Assembly: GCA_034359265.1 (NCBI GenBank)
Contig: CP136890.1
Location: 70,619,501 to 70,683,500, forward strand
Direction: 5' to 3'
DNA from: Canna indica
Lineage: Eukaryota > Streptophyta > Magnoliopsida > Zingiberales > Cannaceae
DNA length: 64,000 nt
A model generated the notes under the pieces. That model was given only the letters and a program-made list of their open reading frames with translations. It made no database searches and was not told where the DNA came from. The position numbers and the translations under genes were made by a program. Below are positions 45,180-58,576 of this stretch, one piece after another (position 1 is the first letter of the stretch; every line of letters starts with the position of its first letter).

Positions 45180-46580
45180 TAGTTTTCTTCAGAAAAAGAA
45201 AGGGGATTTGAAAGGAAGTAATTATAATTTTACCTTTCGCCTCTTCACATAGATCTAAGGGTAAAATTATAATAAACGCCACGTACGATAGTAATTTTTC
45301 ACGTCGTCGCCGTTAAGTGACAGTCAGCCAAATCCGTTAAAAATTACGGTACGTGCTAAACGGGATAACATAATGATAGTTCGTGTATTTTCTTGCTAAT
45401 CGAAAACGTTTATGCTAAAAATAAGAAAATGTTCGAAGTTCGTATTTTTTTGTATTTACTCTAATATATATATTAAGCTTTTACTTTAATGCTCGACATA
45501 TTGCATAATCCTACTCAGTCTTCTGTTGATTTTTTTGTGTTTGTTTCTAATACACAAGTGTGAGACATTGAGAGCTAAGAGGAGTTAGTGAATTTGCTAC
45601 TGCAACATTATTTCCCTTTTACTAGATTTTTAGTTAGTCTTTATTTTCATTTGATGTATTTTGACTTATATATCATTATAATGTCCATAACATTTCACTT
45701 ATGCTACTCAATCACTTGCTTATAGAGATGTCGAGGGATGTCATTTGATACTTGATACTTATTTGTTATTCTGACTAGTAATGAAATTTTACTATTAGTT
45801 GCAAATCATGTTTTATTGTCCGATCTTATTTGGATCCATAATCTCTTGTCATGTGCTTTGCTATACAATATACGTCTCAACGGAGAATGATTTTAGGAGT
45901 GTGATAATTATTGTGCCCATCTAAAATTTTCTATATTGTCGAAGCTTATCTTGTTTATGTGTAGACGTCAAGCCAAGTTAGTTAAGCAAAGTGCTCGCTA
46001 TTATTGTTAAGAAAAATAGTGCATGAAGACTTACCATCACTTTGGGCCACTAGGAATATTATTAGAGAATAAAAAAAACCAAAGAAATTATTTAAGAAGA
46101 AAATGTTCTCGATTACATAAGGTCGATATTAATTATCTTCGTGAGACTAACATGCAAGTACCTGCATTTATTTGGATCCAACTACCTTTGGTAGTTTAAT
46201 TTGACGACTTGCAAAGTCGACTTGAGACAGGGAAATGAAATAGACGTGGATATACAATAAATATATAGACTTATTCTTCATTCGGTTAGTTTGGGAACAC
46301 TACTTGAGACACGAAATTGAAAGAGACGTGGATGTGCAATAAATATATAGATTTTATTCGGTTAGTTTGGAAACACTTGTGATGAAGTCGACTTGAGACA
46401 AGAAAATGAAATAGACGTGGATGTGCAATAAATATATGGACTTGCTCTTTATTTGGTTAGTTTGGGAACACTTGTGACCAGGTCGACTTTAGATAGGAAA
46501 ATAAAATGGACGTGTATTTGCAATAAATATATATATAGACTTGTTCTCTTTTCTGTTAGTTGGGAACGCTTGTGACCTTT

Positions 46581-47385
46581 GATATGCAAAAGATAATTGG
46601 GTGTGAATGTGATGAAAAAAACTTAAGAGTCGTCGCTCAATGCAATTCACGCCAGCAAGAGAAACATAAATCTTAATACCTGAATTCAATATCCTTCCCA
46701 TTCAATTCAAAGAACTCTCAAATATTAATAGTGGCGCCCCTCTTTCTTGCGACAACAGCCCTTGCCCGGACGCTTCATTTTTCTTAATTCAAAGGATTGC
46801 ACTAATTCCCTTGTTAACATTTGGAAAACTAAATATTTTTTCTTGCAAAAAAACATGGAAATCGAAATCCATCGGTGTTGATTGTTAAACAATAATGGTA
46901 TATTTGTTTCATTGGATTGGATAATAAATGATGGAAGATTAGATATGAATTTTTTAAATCTTGTGTACACGAATATAATATCAATTTTATAATATTTTAT
47001 TCATATTTTCTTCTAATCTATGCACTAAACAAACAATGAATATATATTAATTCATCCCTTATCATATTCTCTCTTATCTTACGAAGCAAACATGTCATAA
47101 GGCTTATCAATATAATTGACTAATTATGTGGTTCAGCGAAGCATAAAGAAAAATCAAACAACCAGACTGTTCAACAATAAGGCTTATCAATATAGTTGAC
47201 TAATTATGTGGTCTAGTGAAGCATGAAGAAAAATCAAACAACCGGAAGTGTTTCTCATAAGACCTGACTATTAATTATCATTAGGTGTTGTTAAAATGCA
47301 TTAAAGAACTTCAAAGACTTTATTGTAATGGATCATCATCACAGGTATAAAACAAAGGTTTAGTTTGTGAACGGTAGAGTGCAAC
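46581..47385. other. Intergenic, tandem duplication at 47099-47244
   Basis: AT-rich DNA without supported genes. A unit of about 65 bp (AAGGCTTATCAATATA, TTGACTAATTATGTGG, GAAAAATCAAACAACC) occurs twice with an 81-bp offset, near 47099 and 47180, with a few differences. Confidence 0.7.
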
Positions 47386-47580
47386 TTCTATGACCAGACC
47401 GCCCATAGAAAATATATAAATGAGTGAACATGGGTAAAAAAAGAATGAACATGAATAGAAAAAAATGAATATGAATTCATATTCATTTAATCATATCCAT
47501 TCTTTATTATTCTTGTTCATTCAGTTAAAGTCCATGTCCAATCATTCATAAAAATTTCTATGGGCAGACTGCCTATATAA
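47386..47580. mobile_element. Foldback MITE, 195 bp
   Basis: The ends TTCTATGACCAGACCGCCCA and the complement of TATGGGCAGACTGCCTATAT are inverted repeats, with self-complementary tips like the element at 44955. The centre is GAATATGAATTCATATTC, a perfect palindrome, flanked by inverted GAACATGGG/CCATGTCC stretches. It lies about 390 bp beyond the HDAC stop codon. Confidence 0.7.
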
Positions 47581-47971
47581 TTTTTTTTTTCCTGAACGAT
47601 AGGCTTTTATCATTGACTTTACAATGCATAATTATGGAACGAATTGTAACGAAGAAAGGAAAAGAAATCAAACCAGAATGATGTATTTCACAAGACATCC
47701 ACAGATTTTATGTAAAAGACCGAGTTTTCCGCATTCAGACAAAAAGAAAAGCTAAGTTTTTTACAGGACTATGCAAGTCAAGGATTGTTCTATTTTCACT
47801 GTACAGGTAAATTCATAATCATACTACTGAGGGACAGACGTTCATCTTCGCATTTACCAGAAAGGTTAAGAATAATGCATGAAGGACAGACGTTCACGTA
47901 TAGAAAATTACTGATACGGTGCTTGCTCAGGGTTTCTGACACATAAAAACAGGAACATCAGACATCCTTGT

Positions 47972-50900
47972 TTAATTGTGTTGTTCTATCTTTATGCTCA
48001 CAGGTTCATCTACAGCCATGGGACTAATATCTGAAGACTAAATGCAACAAACAGGGCAAAAAAGAGATAAACTTACATGTTAATTAGCATAATATAAATT
48101 CAATGCAGCAATTTATCAGCTAGAAATAATAGGAAGCTACCTACCTTGGGACCTGGCACCTCAGCAGTGGGTACCACAGGTTGTGCATGATCTCCAACTA
48201 CGTTTTGAGCAACCTGGAATATATATATAAAAAAATAGAGAAACAAAAAAGGAAAATCCAATAGATTTTTTGATGCTTTTTTGATGATTTTATAATTAAG
48301 AATTTTTCTGTGCCACCAGAATATCACAGCAGTATTGAATCCACAAATGAGAGTAACTATACCCGTACATGATTTCATTGGCAGAAGGTTACTTATAGCA
48401 AAGAATAGTCAAATATATAAAATGTAAGTCAACAAACTAAATACCAATATGTTTCAAGAAATGTTTGGGAATAGGATTTTAAGAATGAAATATAGAATGT
48501 CCGAATATAAAACATCTGTGTTCTGTAATCAACTTGAATAAAATATCAATAAATGCCTTTGCGCAGCTACTGATATGTTCCAGCAAAACAAAGTACAAAC
48601 ATCATAAGATGTTTGAGTTACAATCATAGTTCTCAAAGGAGAGGTAAACTTCTACTTGATCAACTAAAGAGGATACATGACCGGGATGTAAATACATAAT
48701 CTTCCACGCAAATGGTCAACCATGCAATACTATTCCCGTGGATACTAAATTTATGATTTGACACATTGGAATGGAAGTTTGTGGAATTGTTTCTACATAT
48801 CATGTTATTGACATATACTAATAGAATTTTAACAAAGAAACTTCTAATATTATAAGTACGAAAGTATGATAAGAGTTAATCTATTAAGCAAATTTGACAA
48901 TTTCCTTTTAGGTATCAACTAGTGTCCGCTCTAAATAATAGACTGGCACTAGTATGATCAAGCTTACACAATGAAAGATGTATACATTACATCATACATG
49001 TATGTTTAAGCCATATTTAATGACCAAAATGGTCTCTGTACTTTAATTGAATGTTTAAATTGGTCACTATGTAAAAGTTTTGTTCTAGTTAGTCCTTAAA
49101 CATTATGATTTACACCTCCAACTAAGATTGCTGATGTGGAAAATGTGGCCGGCTGGCAGCTTATAAGCTTATTGCTACTAAGAAAACAGAGCCCTTGACT
49201 TTTGATATTTACCTTTCACCAGGACAAAGTCCTAAAACCTCCTCAGTATATGTCACACCTTCCTCTCTATATACATTTTTATTCTCCCTTTCTTCCACTT
49301 GGCGGAAGAGGATATATATTTGTGGCTTACCCATACATAGAAATGAGGTAAGAACACTAACAAACAGCGTGATTTGGAGACTACATATACAGAACTGCCC
49401 ATCAGTTAAAAAATAATAAAAGTTTCAACAGCACAAAACTGCCAATGTTCTGATCTGCTCAAACTGTATATACAAAAAAATGTAATTGGTCATCCAGGGC
49501 ACAACAAGCAAAACAACATCAATTATGGAAGATATACCATGCTAAAAATCAAAATTGAACATGGCATATATGTAAGTGTACAGAGTAGATACTTGCACAT
49601 TTTACAAATTATTTAAATAGAAAGAAATCAGTAAATTATAGAATTTTTATTTACACACAAAATAGCAGTATACTATACCAAATCTTTTAGCTCAGCATCC
49701 ATATTTTCCTTCTTGATTCTTCCAGTTTGAGCATCATTTGAGAGAGGATTCCTGTAACATGTTTTGTCAATAGAGCACATTAGATGGCAGAAGGAATATA
49801 GCTAAATAAAATAACTACCTTGACGAGTCGTCTCCATGCTTGGAATCACCAATTTCCATGTCAGCATCAGGATCATCTCTTTTATCTGGATCTTCTTGAT
49901 CTTCATCATGCTGATATCAACAAGCAAGATATAGATTAAACACTGACTGTTAATTTTTGGGGGTTGCTAAATGAAAATTAGTAAGTCGCTGTATTCTACC
50001 CAACACCATCTTAGCTTAGCTGATAGTTGATTCAAATAAAGTAAATGACATAAAATGCTATTTACCACCCTTATCACGGTCCTTTTCAAAGTGGATAAAA
50101 ACCATAGGTACATCTCTAAGGAGTCTATATATTTTTCCATTAATTAACTTAGTAAATACTAAATAATACAATTGAGTTCTCCATCAAAATACAAAATTAA
50201 TTCTGAAAAAATATCTGGTTCAACTCTTATCCTCCTTCAATCATTCTTTTCTAAAGTTTGACTCATTAGTTTAGTTTCATTGTAATTGAAAAACATTGTA
50301 TATCTCCCTTTTTCTTATGAATTGGAACTAAAAAGCTATTCCTCCATTGATCCAACATCTTTTTAAATGTCAAAGTTTTATTAAATAAGTTTGGTGGGGC
50401 ACTGGATCCCTCTGGACCGCGAGAATGTGTGATGCAGGGTCAGAGTTTGGTGAACCAATAGGTCGCTCCTCTAGTTGAACTATGGGGCCCCTTCTTCATT
50501 GCCTAGGTTACACCTTTGGAATACCCCAGACAGGGCTTTCGCTCTACTCCCCCCTCCCCTCCCTCCCCCCCCCATCTTCACTTTATGCCACGCCGACTTT
50601 GTTGTGGGATTAGAACAAGAGGGATTCCCATAGGACCCTGTCTCCCGTATCTTATCTTTCGTACCTAGGAGATCTCCCGTATCTTATCTTTTGCGCCTAG
50701 GAGATCAAGACAGAGTCCTTAGGACTATGGGGAAAGTAGATCCATTGCCCTAGATAGACAAGCAGCTACATAGAGGGTCTCTACAAGTCTATAAATAAGT
50801 TTCAAAAAATTGATTGGTAGTAGTCCTGTCACACCCGAACAATAATATTCTAGAGGGAAATGCACCTAAAATCAAATATTTCGAGCCAGCTTTATGTAAT

Positions 50901-53900
50901 GCACTTTAACAATATTAGTTCAAGTCAATCAAATAGCTCGTTATCTTTTAAAGACAGAAATATGAGTAACCAAGAATTTAGCCAATAACAAAACTTTGGA
51001 CATTGGAATTTTTTGACTTATTGTTATTGTAAAGAATGCTGGTGAAAGTTATCCAACATCAGAGAGCTAGATGTCCAACCCTTATGCAACCTTCATCATT
51101 TAAAATGGTCCACGCATTTGTTCCAATTAAAATGTCCCAAACCCAGTTCCAAACAAATAGAGTAAATTAGATCAAAACACAATGTATTCTACATAAATTC
51201 AAAATGTAGGAAGGCATGATTACTCACTAGTAAAACAAATACGGTTTGAGGCCTTTGTGCATTTCAGGAGAAACTCAATACCGAAAAGGCAATAACAATA
51301 TACTGAATTGTAGCAATTGTGAATATATCTTTTATTGGGCATAGACCATGACATATATAGATAGCTATATCCAATATGAGTTTCACATAATCACAAAATT
51401 GATGTGGTACCTTATTATGATAGCATCATAGCGACCCAGCAATCCAGCATAAGGATTTCATACTAAGACAAAATATGAAAGAATAGAAAACCAACGTAGA
51501 AAGCTTCAGCAAGAGAAAAATACCTCTGGAATCTCTGTATCAGGTGGTCGTTCCTGAAATTGCACACTGGGAGCATGTTGAAGCTTAGAAAGATTATCTA
51601 GAAGCCTAGATCTTATCTCATCTAATTGCTGTCGTGAATTTTTATTCTCCATATTACTTGGTGCAACATGAATAGTATAATCTGGTCCAAAATACTCGTA
51701 ATACTCATGTGGAGGCATTTTATCATCAATTTCCACTCCAAGTGCAACACCAGTCTGCTCAATGGAGTTTGTAACCAAATTAGCATGAATCACAGAATTT
51801 AGATAATGATTATGGACTCATAGGCATACCTATTAAACCAAATTGTCAATGATGTCATAAGCTTGATATGGAATTATTCAACAAATATTGTATGCATCAC
51901 TTGAGCAATTTTAGGCACAGGATAATTTTTGGTCTACACAGCATTTACCAGGTAGTGGAAAAACTGGTTTTCAAACAAAAAAAATCTTATTAGGTACATT
52001 CTGAAACAAATCCAATATATGACCACTGGCAGGGCATATTTATTTCATAGGATAAAGAAGAGGAGGACAAGGGATGGATTTTAATCTCTTGTTTATTTGG
52101 TCCTTGGACCAGAAGAAAATAAGATTAGAATCTCTCTCTCTTTCATTTGTTATCATATTTTATGTTATACTATCCAGTAAAATAAACGGACCATTAAGGC
52201 AGTGCACAAGACAAGATAACTACCATACTATGGCATATAGGGCATGTTCATGCCTACTGGATAATAAAACATAATATTCTATTTACATTTTTTTTTCTTT
52301 TCTTCTATTACTACATAACTAGGAAGATAAAATCGTTGAAAGCAAAAAAAACACTTACATAATAAAAAAGTTAATCTCTGTTAATAGTTCAGGAGCTCAA
52401 CAGTGTTAATTAGAAAAATTGTGTAGCCATGACTTTTCATATAAAATGTAGAAATGACCATTGTACTTGACAAAGAAACTATGTTCAGTGAAATGCAAGG
52501 TGATCTAACAAAGTTATAGATAAATTTTATTAGAGTACCTCATAGCACCAACAGCGAGCAACATTCCTTATAGTATACCCACCACCACCTAGCAAAAGTA
52601 ATGGCACATTGAAGGATCTCATATATCTCACACACTCTGCGTGACCTCTGATTGAAAGGTTAAAACATCCCAACCTGTCTCCAGACAATGAATCAGCACC
52701 ACACTGAAGTACCACAGCACCAGGCTGGAAAAATTCCATAACTTTTCCCATGATAGGTTTGAAGAGAGATTGATAGCTCTCGTCATCTATTCCATCATCT
52801 AATGGAACATTCAAGGAGTAATATTTCCCCTTCCCATATCCAATGTCGCGTATGTCTCCTGTTCCAGGAAAGTAATCTCCAAACTTGTGAAATGAAACTG
52901 TCATTACTCTATCAGTCGTATAGAAGGCCTCCTCCACACCATCTCCATGGTGGATATCAATATCTACATACAGTACACGCTGCAAGCACAAAGATCAATG
53001 TCCATGCTGTTAGAGTTTTCCCATAAGAATATGAGGGAGAAAGGTTAATAGGTAAGGAAGAAAATGATATGATTTATTCCAACTACATAACTCATTCTTC
53101 TATCCAGTAAATCAAAACAATAAACTAAGGGTAGTAAAGCATATGCATAATTGTAGTTGGGGTTACATTTTGGTAACAATCAGTGTCACCACTCACCAGA
53201 GTTCTTGAAAGTTACAACTCAGAGGAAATAGCTACTCCTACTGGAATTAAGGCCATACTATCAAACTGTATGAAGATTAATCACTAACTTAATTAACTTA
53301 CTGTTGCTTCTCAAAATCTGGCATTACTTTAGGCGATCAGGGGATCTGAATATCTAGAAGAAATTAATTTTTTTCACTGGCCATCACCCACGTCTCGCTA
53401 GCTATGATAAAGCTCCTTTGTGTGGTTATTGGTTAATACTTAGTACTCAATTTTCTTCCAAACAAAAAGCACAATTTGAACTCTATAATACTTAAAGAGG
53501 CCCTGAATCAACTCCTACAAACTCATCCCCATTTAATTGGTCTGGTTTTAACCAACAAGTAAAGGCCTAATGATGACAATAAGAACTTTTTTTTCTCTGT
53601 TAGTACTCACTCCCTTCTACCACTACTAAGTAACCACAGTTTGTTTCCAAACAGAGACAGCACAAATTAATGCATTGGGTGTTAAAACTTTGAAGTAGAT
53701 GCAATAAATCATCTAAACCAGAAGCCACCTATCATATTTAAACATGAAGGCAATAGGTATAATACTTTGCAAGAACTAGTTATTTCCTTTATGCCATTTG
53801 AATAACTCCTTCAATCATGCATTTTAATTAGGAACTTCATCATATGCAAAAGTGGAAGACTACAAATCCTAGAGTAAAGGAAGTGTAACACCCTGATTTA

Positions 53901-54913
53901 GTCGATATCACGAGGAGGGTAGTGATTTAAACCTATGAGATCAATGGAACAATTTTCCCATCAAGTCAAGTCATGAAAAGATTATATCAAAGGACCTAAT
54001 CCTAGGCTTGGTGGGGAGCCTATGAAGTAAAAGGTTGCTCAATGATGGATGGAGGTGCCTAGGCCTTTCATGTTGTTATTAGGGTTTGGTTCTTAGTTAT
54101 GCATTAAACTTGATTTGTGTCATGATAATGATCAAGCCATAAGTGGGGTAATTGAACACCCACAGTTTAGTCTCACATTGAGAATTAAGTTCCAAGTCCA
54201 GAGATAATGAGTAGCAATCTTAGTTCATGAAAACTGTACTATCATTCATTTCAGCTGAAGTATTTTAGGCTAGTGGTATAGGATTACGAGGTTAAGAAGC
54301 TAGTTGGATATTCATAGGAAGGCCGAAAATTTAGCACGATAACAAACAAAAGAGACAAAAGCTAAAAGCATAGCGGACACACCTCGTGGCGCTTGAGGAG
54401 CTCGAGGATTGCAAGGACAATGTCATTCACGTAACAGAACCCGGAGGCCTCACACTTCTTAGCGTGGTGGAGGCCGCCAGCCCAGTTGATGGCGATATCG
54501 TGGCCATGGTTGAGCTTGACAGCGCCGCCAACGGAACCACCAGCATATGCCTGGCAAAAGGAGTAAAGGCCATCAAATACGGGGCAGTCCTCACCAACAT
54601 TGAAGCGCTTGAGGGCGCGGATCTGGTCCTGCTGGGTCTCCGGCGTAACAGAGCGCAGGAAGGCAACGTAATCGTCAGCGTGGAAGCGGCATAGGTCACG
54701 GTCGCGGGCGGGGTTGGGCCTGTACACCTGCATGTTACCTAGGAGACCGTAGTGGGCGAGCAGGGAATGGGTCATCCGGATGCGGTGCGGCTTCATGGGA
54801 TGCCCCTGCCCGTAGTAGTAGTTCCCAATCTCCGGGTCGTAGAAGTAGCAAACCTTTCTCTTCGTCGCATCCGGCCCGACGCCCGGCAGCGAGTTCCCGC
54901 CGCCCGTCTCCAT
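47972..54913 (-). CDS. HDA19: RPD3/HDA1-family class I histone deacetylase, HDA19-like, seven exons
   Basis: Exons: 54913-54383, 52979-52539, 51754-51524, 49910-49819, 49751-49679, 48213-48145, 48037-47972. All introns are GT-AG and the spliced frame is open, giving 500 aa (Arabidopsis HDA19 has about the same length). Class I HDACs remove acetyl groups from histone lysines in nuclear corepressor complexes. The catalytic His pair is H149-H150 (GGLHHAKK), zinc ligands are D185, H187 (DIDIHHGDG) and D273 (CGADSL), and the transition-state Tyr is Y312 (GGGGYTIRN), all present. The N-terminus ([20 protein letters not shown]) matches HDA19/HDA6 proteins. After residue about 390 the tail is acidic then Lys-containing and poorly conserved, ending VSIKIEQHN. 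The short last exons are the least certain. The intact core argues for a working gene; orthology to HDA19 rather than HDA6 is inferred. Confidence 0.95.
50390..50830. repeat. GC-richer repeat-like insert in HDAC intron 3
   Basis: This block stands out from the AT-rich intron. It has a C-rich run (about 50548-50571) and a 30-bp direct repeat, CTCCCGTATCTTATCTTT followed by CCTAGGAGAT, near 50641 and 50676. No transposon class could be assigned; a SINE or LTR fragment is possible. Confidence 0.4.
53880..54350. repeat. Possible LTR fragment in HDAC intron 1
   Basis: The stretch begins TGTAACACCCTGATTTAG, the kind of start seen in plant gypsy LTRs, inside the first intron and about 30 bp before exon 1's donor side. 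No second LTR, PBS or coding part accompanies it, so the call is weak. Confidence 0.3.
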
Positions 54914-55170
54914 GCTTTTAAAAGTCTTGACTTTTTTTCTCTCCTCCTCCTCCGGCCTCGGTCGTCCTCCTCTCTAACTCTTGAATTGGAAATAGCGATG
55001 TGGATCAAAAAAATCTAAAAAAAAAGGGGGGAAACGTTGAAAATGGGGGACAAATTGTTCTTGGAGCCGAACGCAAGAGAGGGAGAATTCCAAAGAAATG
55101 GAGAAGAAAGAAGAAGATGCTAGTACATTTGATCCGTTTTAGGCTTTTCAATGGGCCGAACTGAGAAATT
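54914..55170 (-). promoter_or_regulatory. Likely promoter and 5' leader of the HDAC gene
   Basis: CT/GA-rich leader sequence lies directly upstream of the ATG, with no other gene within 2 kb. A GGGCC-containing site II-like word (AATGGGCCGA, about 55148) is present, common in promoters of broadly expressed plant genes. No TATA box is assigned. Confidence 0.4.
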
Positions 55171-55179
55171 ACTCTTTCG

Positions 55180-57400
55180 AACACGAAGCCAGTAAACTAC
55201 CTTGAGCCTAAATCCGTGTGTGACCTAAGAATACTTGTATATATAATTTATTAATACTTGAAAAAAACTTATACGGACGATCTAACTCATATAATTTTAT
55301 ATAAACATATGAATATGAATTTTAATCGAATGAATATGAATAATAAGAAATTGTACTTTTTATTTATGGGTACTTGACTCCGAATATTAAGAGTATAATT
55401 TTTATAATAAAAAATATATGAACGAATGAACATAAATAAAAAAGAAGTAAACATGAATAAAAAGAAAAGAGTAAAACTTTTATGGCCCGTCGAAAGGAGT
55501 AAAACTTCTACGGGCAACTGTTGATATCTTAAATTTATTATTTTTAAAAAAGAAAGAAAAATGCACATGATATTTTTGAGTTTTCAACCAAATTATTTTT
55601 CGAACAACTACCTCAAGTTCAACTTTCATTAACCAAATTAATGCCAAAATAGGTGGCATTCACGTGGACAATGACTTAAAAACAAATAAATGAGTTTAAA
55701 TAGATTAGGAGTTTTATTTCTTTTATTTAAAGTTAATATGTGATTAAGTCATTGATTTAATGAATCTCATTTGTCATAACATGATAGTTGAAATAGCTTC
55801 AAGTTAGTTATTCAATTGCCCTTTATTAGTCTAGTTGACGAAAGTAAGAATTTGTGACAAAATCATACTTAATTAAAGATACTTGTTTAGAATGAATTTT
55901 TATTTAAGTACTCATTTTAAAAAGTAGTAAACTTAAGTATCAATCGTGCAATTCTCGTTATGATGGTAGAACATCTTTATGCGTAGCAAGAAGCAAGAAT
56001 CGCACAAAAGAGAAAGAAAGAAAGGAAAGAAAAAAACACCAAAAAGATTTAAGTATCAATCGTGCAATTCTCGTTATGATGGTAGAACATCTTTATGCGT
56101 AGCAAGAAGCAAGAATCGCGCAAAAGAGAAAGAAAGAAAGGAAAGAAACAAACACCAAAAAGACTTTCACGAGGTTTAGCACAAATTTGCCTACGTCCAC
56201 GGCCACACAGAGAATAATATTAGTTTCCATTTTGATTTTAGGCGTAACCAACACATTATTAGATTAGTTTAATAATTTTGAGATGCGATTGTAAATAATT
56301 TGAATAGTTCACTTGTAAATATTTTTTATATTCATTATTTGTGAACAATATTTTATTTTCTTAATATTTTTTATTCAAACAAAAACTTATTATTTGCTAG
56401 CATTCTTTGTCTTTACAAAGACTCTAATACTATTTAGTACGATACGATACACCTGATGGAATAATTGACTCACCAATTTCATAAGTCAACTTATTTGTCT
56501 AATAAAATGCTTAAGTTGAACTTGTGGTAGCACACTTATCAAGTCTTATAAGTCAGCACCACATTCATATACTTTCGATGTGAGACTAAATTGATGTATT
56601 ACATGTAAAGGAGCCTATATGAGAATTTTCTTGAGTTGGGTTGGAGCCGCTATTAAGCTATGCCTCATATGTCCTTAACTAAGGGGTGTATAGTTGTATG
56701 TTATGCGTCAATTGGACTTGGGTTTTGACAATGACATCAATACTCAACTGATAATAATTAGCTTCGCCTTAAGCATTAGGTCACTGGTTAAAGTCTATGA
56801 AGTCGATAAGTAGTGAGATCATGGTCTAATCCTCAACTTAGTGAGAGAGCATGTATGAGAAAGTGTTGCTCGAGTTGATCAATAAGTGGATCAAATGTCA
56901 TAAAGGTTTGTTTCGTTTTGTCAAATCATAACACATGCTCTTGGTTTTGTTGTTGGTTTTTTCTAATCGTGTTTTTTTGAATCGGAGGTTTTGTTGGTTT
57001 TTGGATCGAGGATATGATGTGTCTTTGATGTCCTATATGGGGTGTTTATGGGGTGTACCGGTCATGTTCTGGGTCGTTCTCCCTTTATTTTGAGATGGTT
57101 TGTTGTCTCTTTGATTGGTACAGGATGTAAGGTTGTATCCGAGATGTCCAGGGTGTTTCGAAATGTTCTTCCTGGGGTGTGATGTCTGGGCAGGAAAATT
57201 TTGAAGAACACCTCGAACACTTGGAATATCCCGGAATACCTCGGAACATCCTAGTAGATATTCCTGGAAATACCCCGCCCATACCTCACACACCCGGTGG
57301 AACATATCGAACATCTCGAAACATCCCGAACAACCCGAAACACCCCGGTAGATAAACACACCCCGTCCAAAACCTTATTTGTAAGTCATTGTCAACACTG
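55180..57400. other. Intergenic, tandem duplication at 55933-56164
   Basis: Two near-identical 116-bp copies (TTAAGTATCAATCGTGCAAT to AAAGAAAGGAAAGAAA and CACCAAAAAGA) lie head to tail. At 55300-55530 there are GAATATGAAT/ATTCATATTC-like inverted words and a CTTCTACGGGCAACTG end reminiscent of the foldback MITEs. At 57020-57360 GGGGTGT and CACCCCG words repeat in opposite orientations. No gene is supported. Confidence 0.6.
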
Positions 57401-58576
57401 TGTGATTTGAACTAATAATTTTGATTGATTTCAGTCGTGTGAGGAAGGTTCAGCTTTACCTTGCACACGAGGGTCATTGGGTCGATGGTAATTACAAAGA
57501 TGGTGATCTATTCTTGTTGGATGTCGGGAGTGATTTGACTTTTGCTGGTTTGATGAAGATTGTGGAAGACAATGTTGGTGTGAACTCACATACTCAAGAA
57601 GTGCAGCTCTAGGGGCAGTTACTAAAAAAATGAAAAGTAGGAATGTCGGCTATACGTATCAGTATTGATGGTGAGAAATCTAGAATTATGGAATTATTGG
57701 GGTGTTTTTGACCACTAAGGAACAAGAACGATAGAATTTTCCTAATAACGAACCTGCTTGTAACCCAATACAGTGGCAAGAACTGCAAACTTTTACAGAA
57801 ATGTTGGTTGCTGCAGAATTTCGATCAACATGTGCATCAAATAAAGTATTGCCTTATAGCTAACTGTCGAGTGAAACTCCATTGGGTCCGTTGGCTATTA
57901 GCAATGATAGTGAGTCTGATTAGATGCAGATGGACGATAAGTCTAATGAGGATGACAGTTTTGATGATGTGAACGGCGATAGTCAATTTGTTCGTCTTGG
58001 TGATAGTGATGATGGCTAGATCGAGAGACATTGGTTATGATGGCAGGTATGATGATGAACATTTGGATGTGCATGATGACGGGTTTAGGGTTGATGATCT
58101 TGATCGCGGGCACGATGCTGACCGGGCCGAGGACATTAACATTCCTGATGAGAATGGTGTTGATGGTGATATTGAACACGACACAACCCATGACACCCGT
58201 ATGAGAAAATGAATGTTGTGAGGGAAGGGACTGTCAGGGGGATGATCATGTTGACAGTCATGCAGGGGTATCTCGTCCATGGGTTATTGCTGTTGCAGGT
58301 ACGACCTGCTTCCAAACGGTAGACGCTGAAGAGTCTGTCCTATTATCCATTGACCAACTTTGTAGAGGCAAAATTTATTAGTCAAAAGAGGAGATGTAAG
58401 CAACTTTAGAAATGTTCGCACTATAGGAGAAGTTTGATTTCAGTGTTAAAAAGTCAAGTAAAACTCGTTATGTGGTTGGTTGTAGAGACACTACATGTAA
58501 TTTTCAAATGTGTGGTGGGAAGTTGGTGAATGAAGGAGTATTTTGGCAAGTAAGCAAGTTTGTCAAACAACACACA

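Larger units (their letters stand above)
43465..45461. mobile_element. Pack-MULE-like Mutator element, 1997 bp
   Basis: Inverted repeats of about 165 bp start GAGTAAATAC and end GTATTTACTC, flanked by a perfect 9-bp duplication TAATATATA (43456-43464 and 45462-45470). Copy A has the uninterrupted site. No transposase lies inside. It carries GC-rich gene-like DNA: a fragment of a seed-maturation (LEA) gene on the minus strand, an unidentified open frame at 43889-44083 (MELADESDDLLQEEALAMNT, Lys-rich end), more GC-rich sequence at 44600-44950, and a nested foldback element. Carrying host gene pieces between Mutator TIRs is the definition of a Pack-MULE. Confidence 0.92.
43310..46580. repeat. 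Duplicated segment, copy B (with one insertion)
   Basis: It aligns with copy A at 33690-37830 in the same orientation. It carries a 1997-bp Mutator-like insertion that copy A lacks, and lacks the three insertions found in copy A. Its end is a run of 90-odd-bp tandem units (GACTT, GTTAGTTTGGGAACACT, GACGTGGATGTGCAATAAAT) at about 46206-46575. Confidence 0.85.

Noticed and set aside
54386..55018. Long open frames antisense to HDAC exon 1
   Set aside because: They are mirror frames of GC-rich conserved coding sequence.
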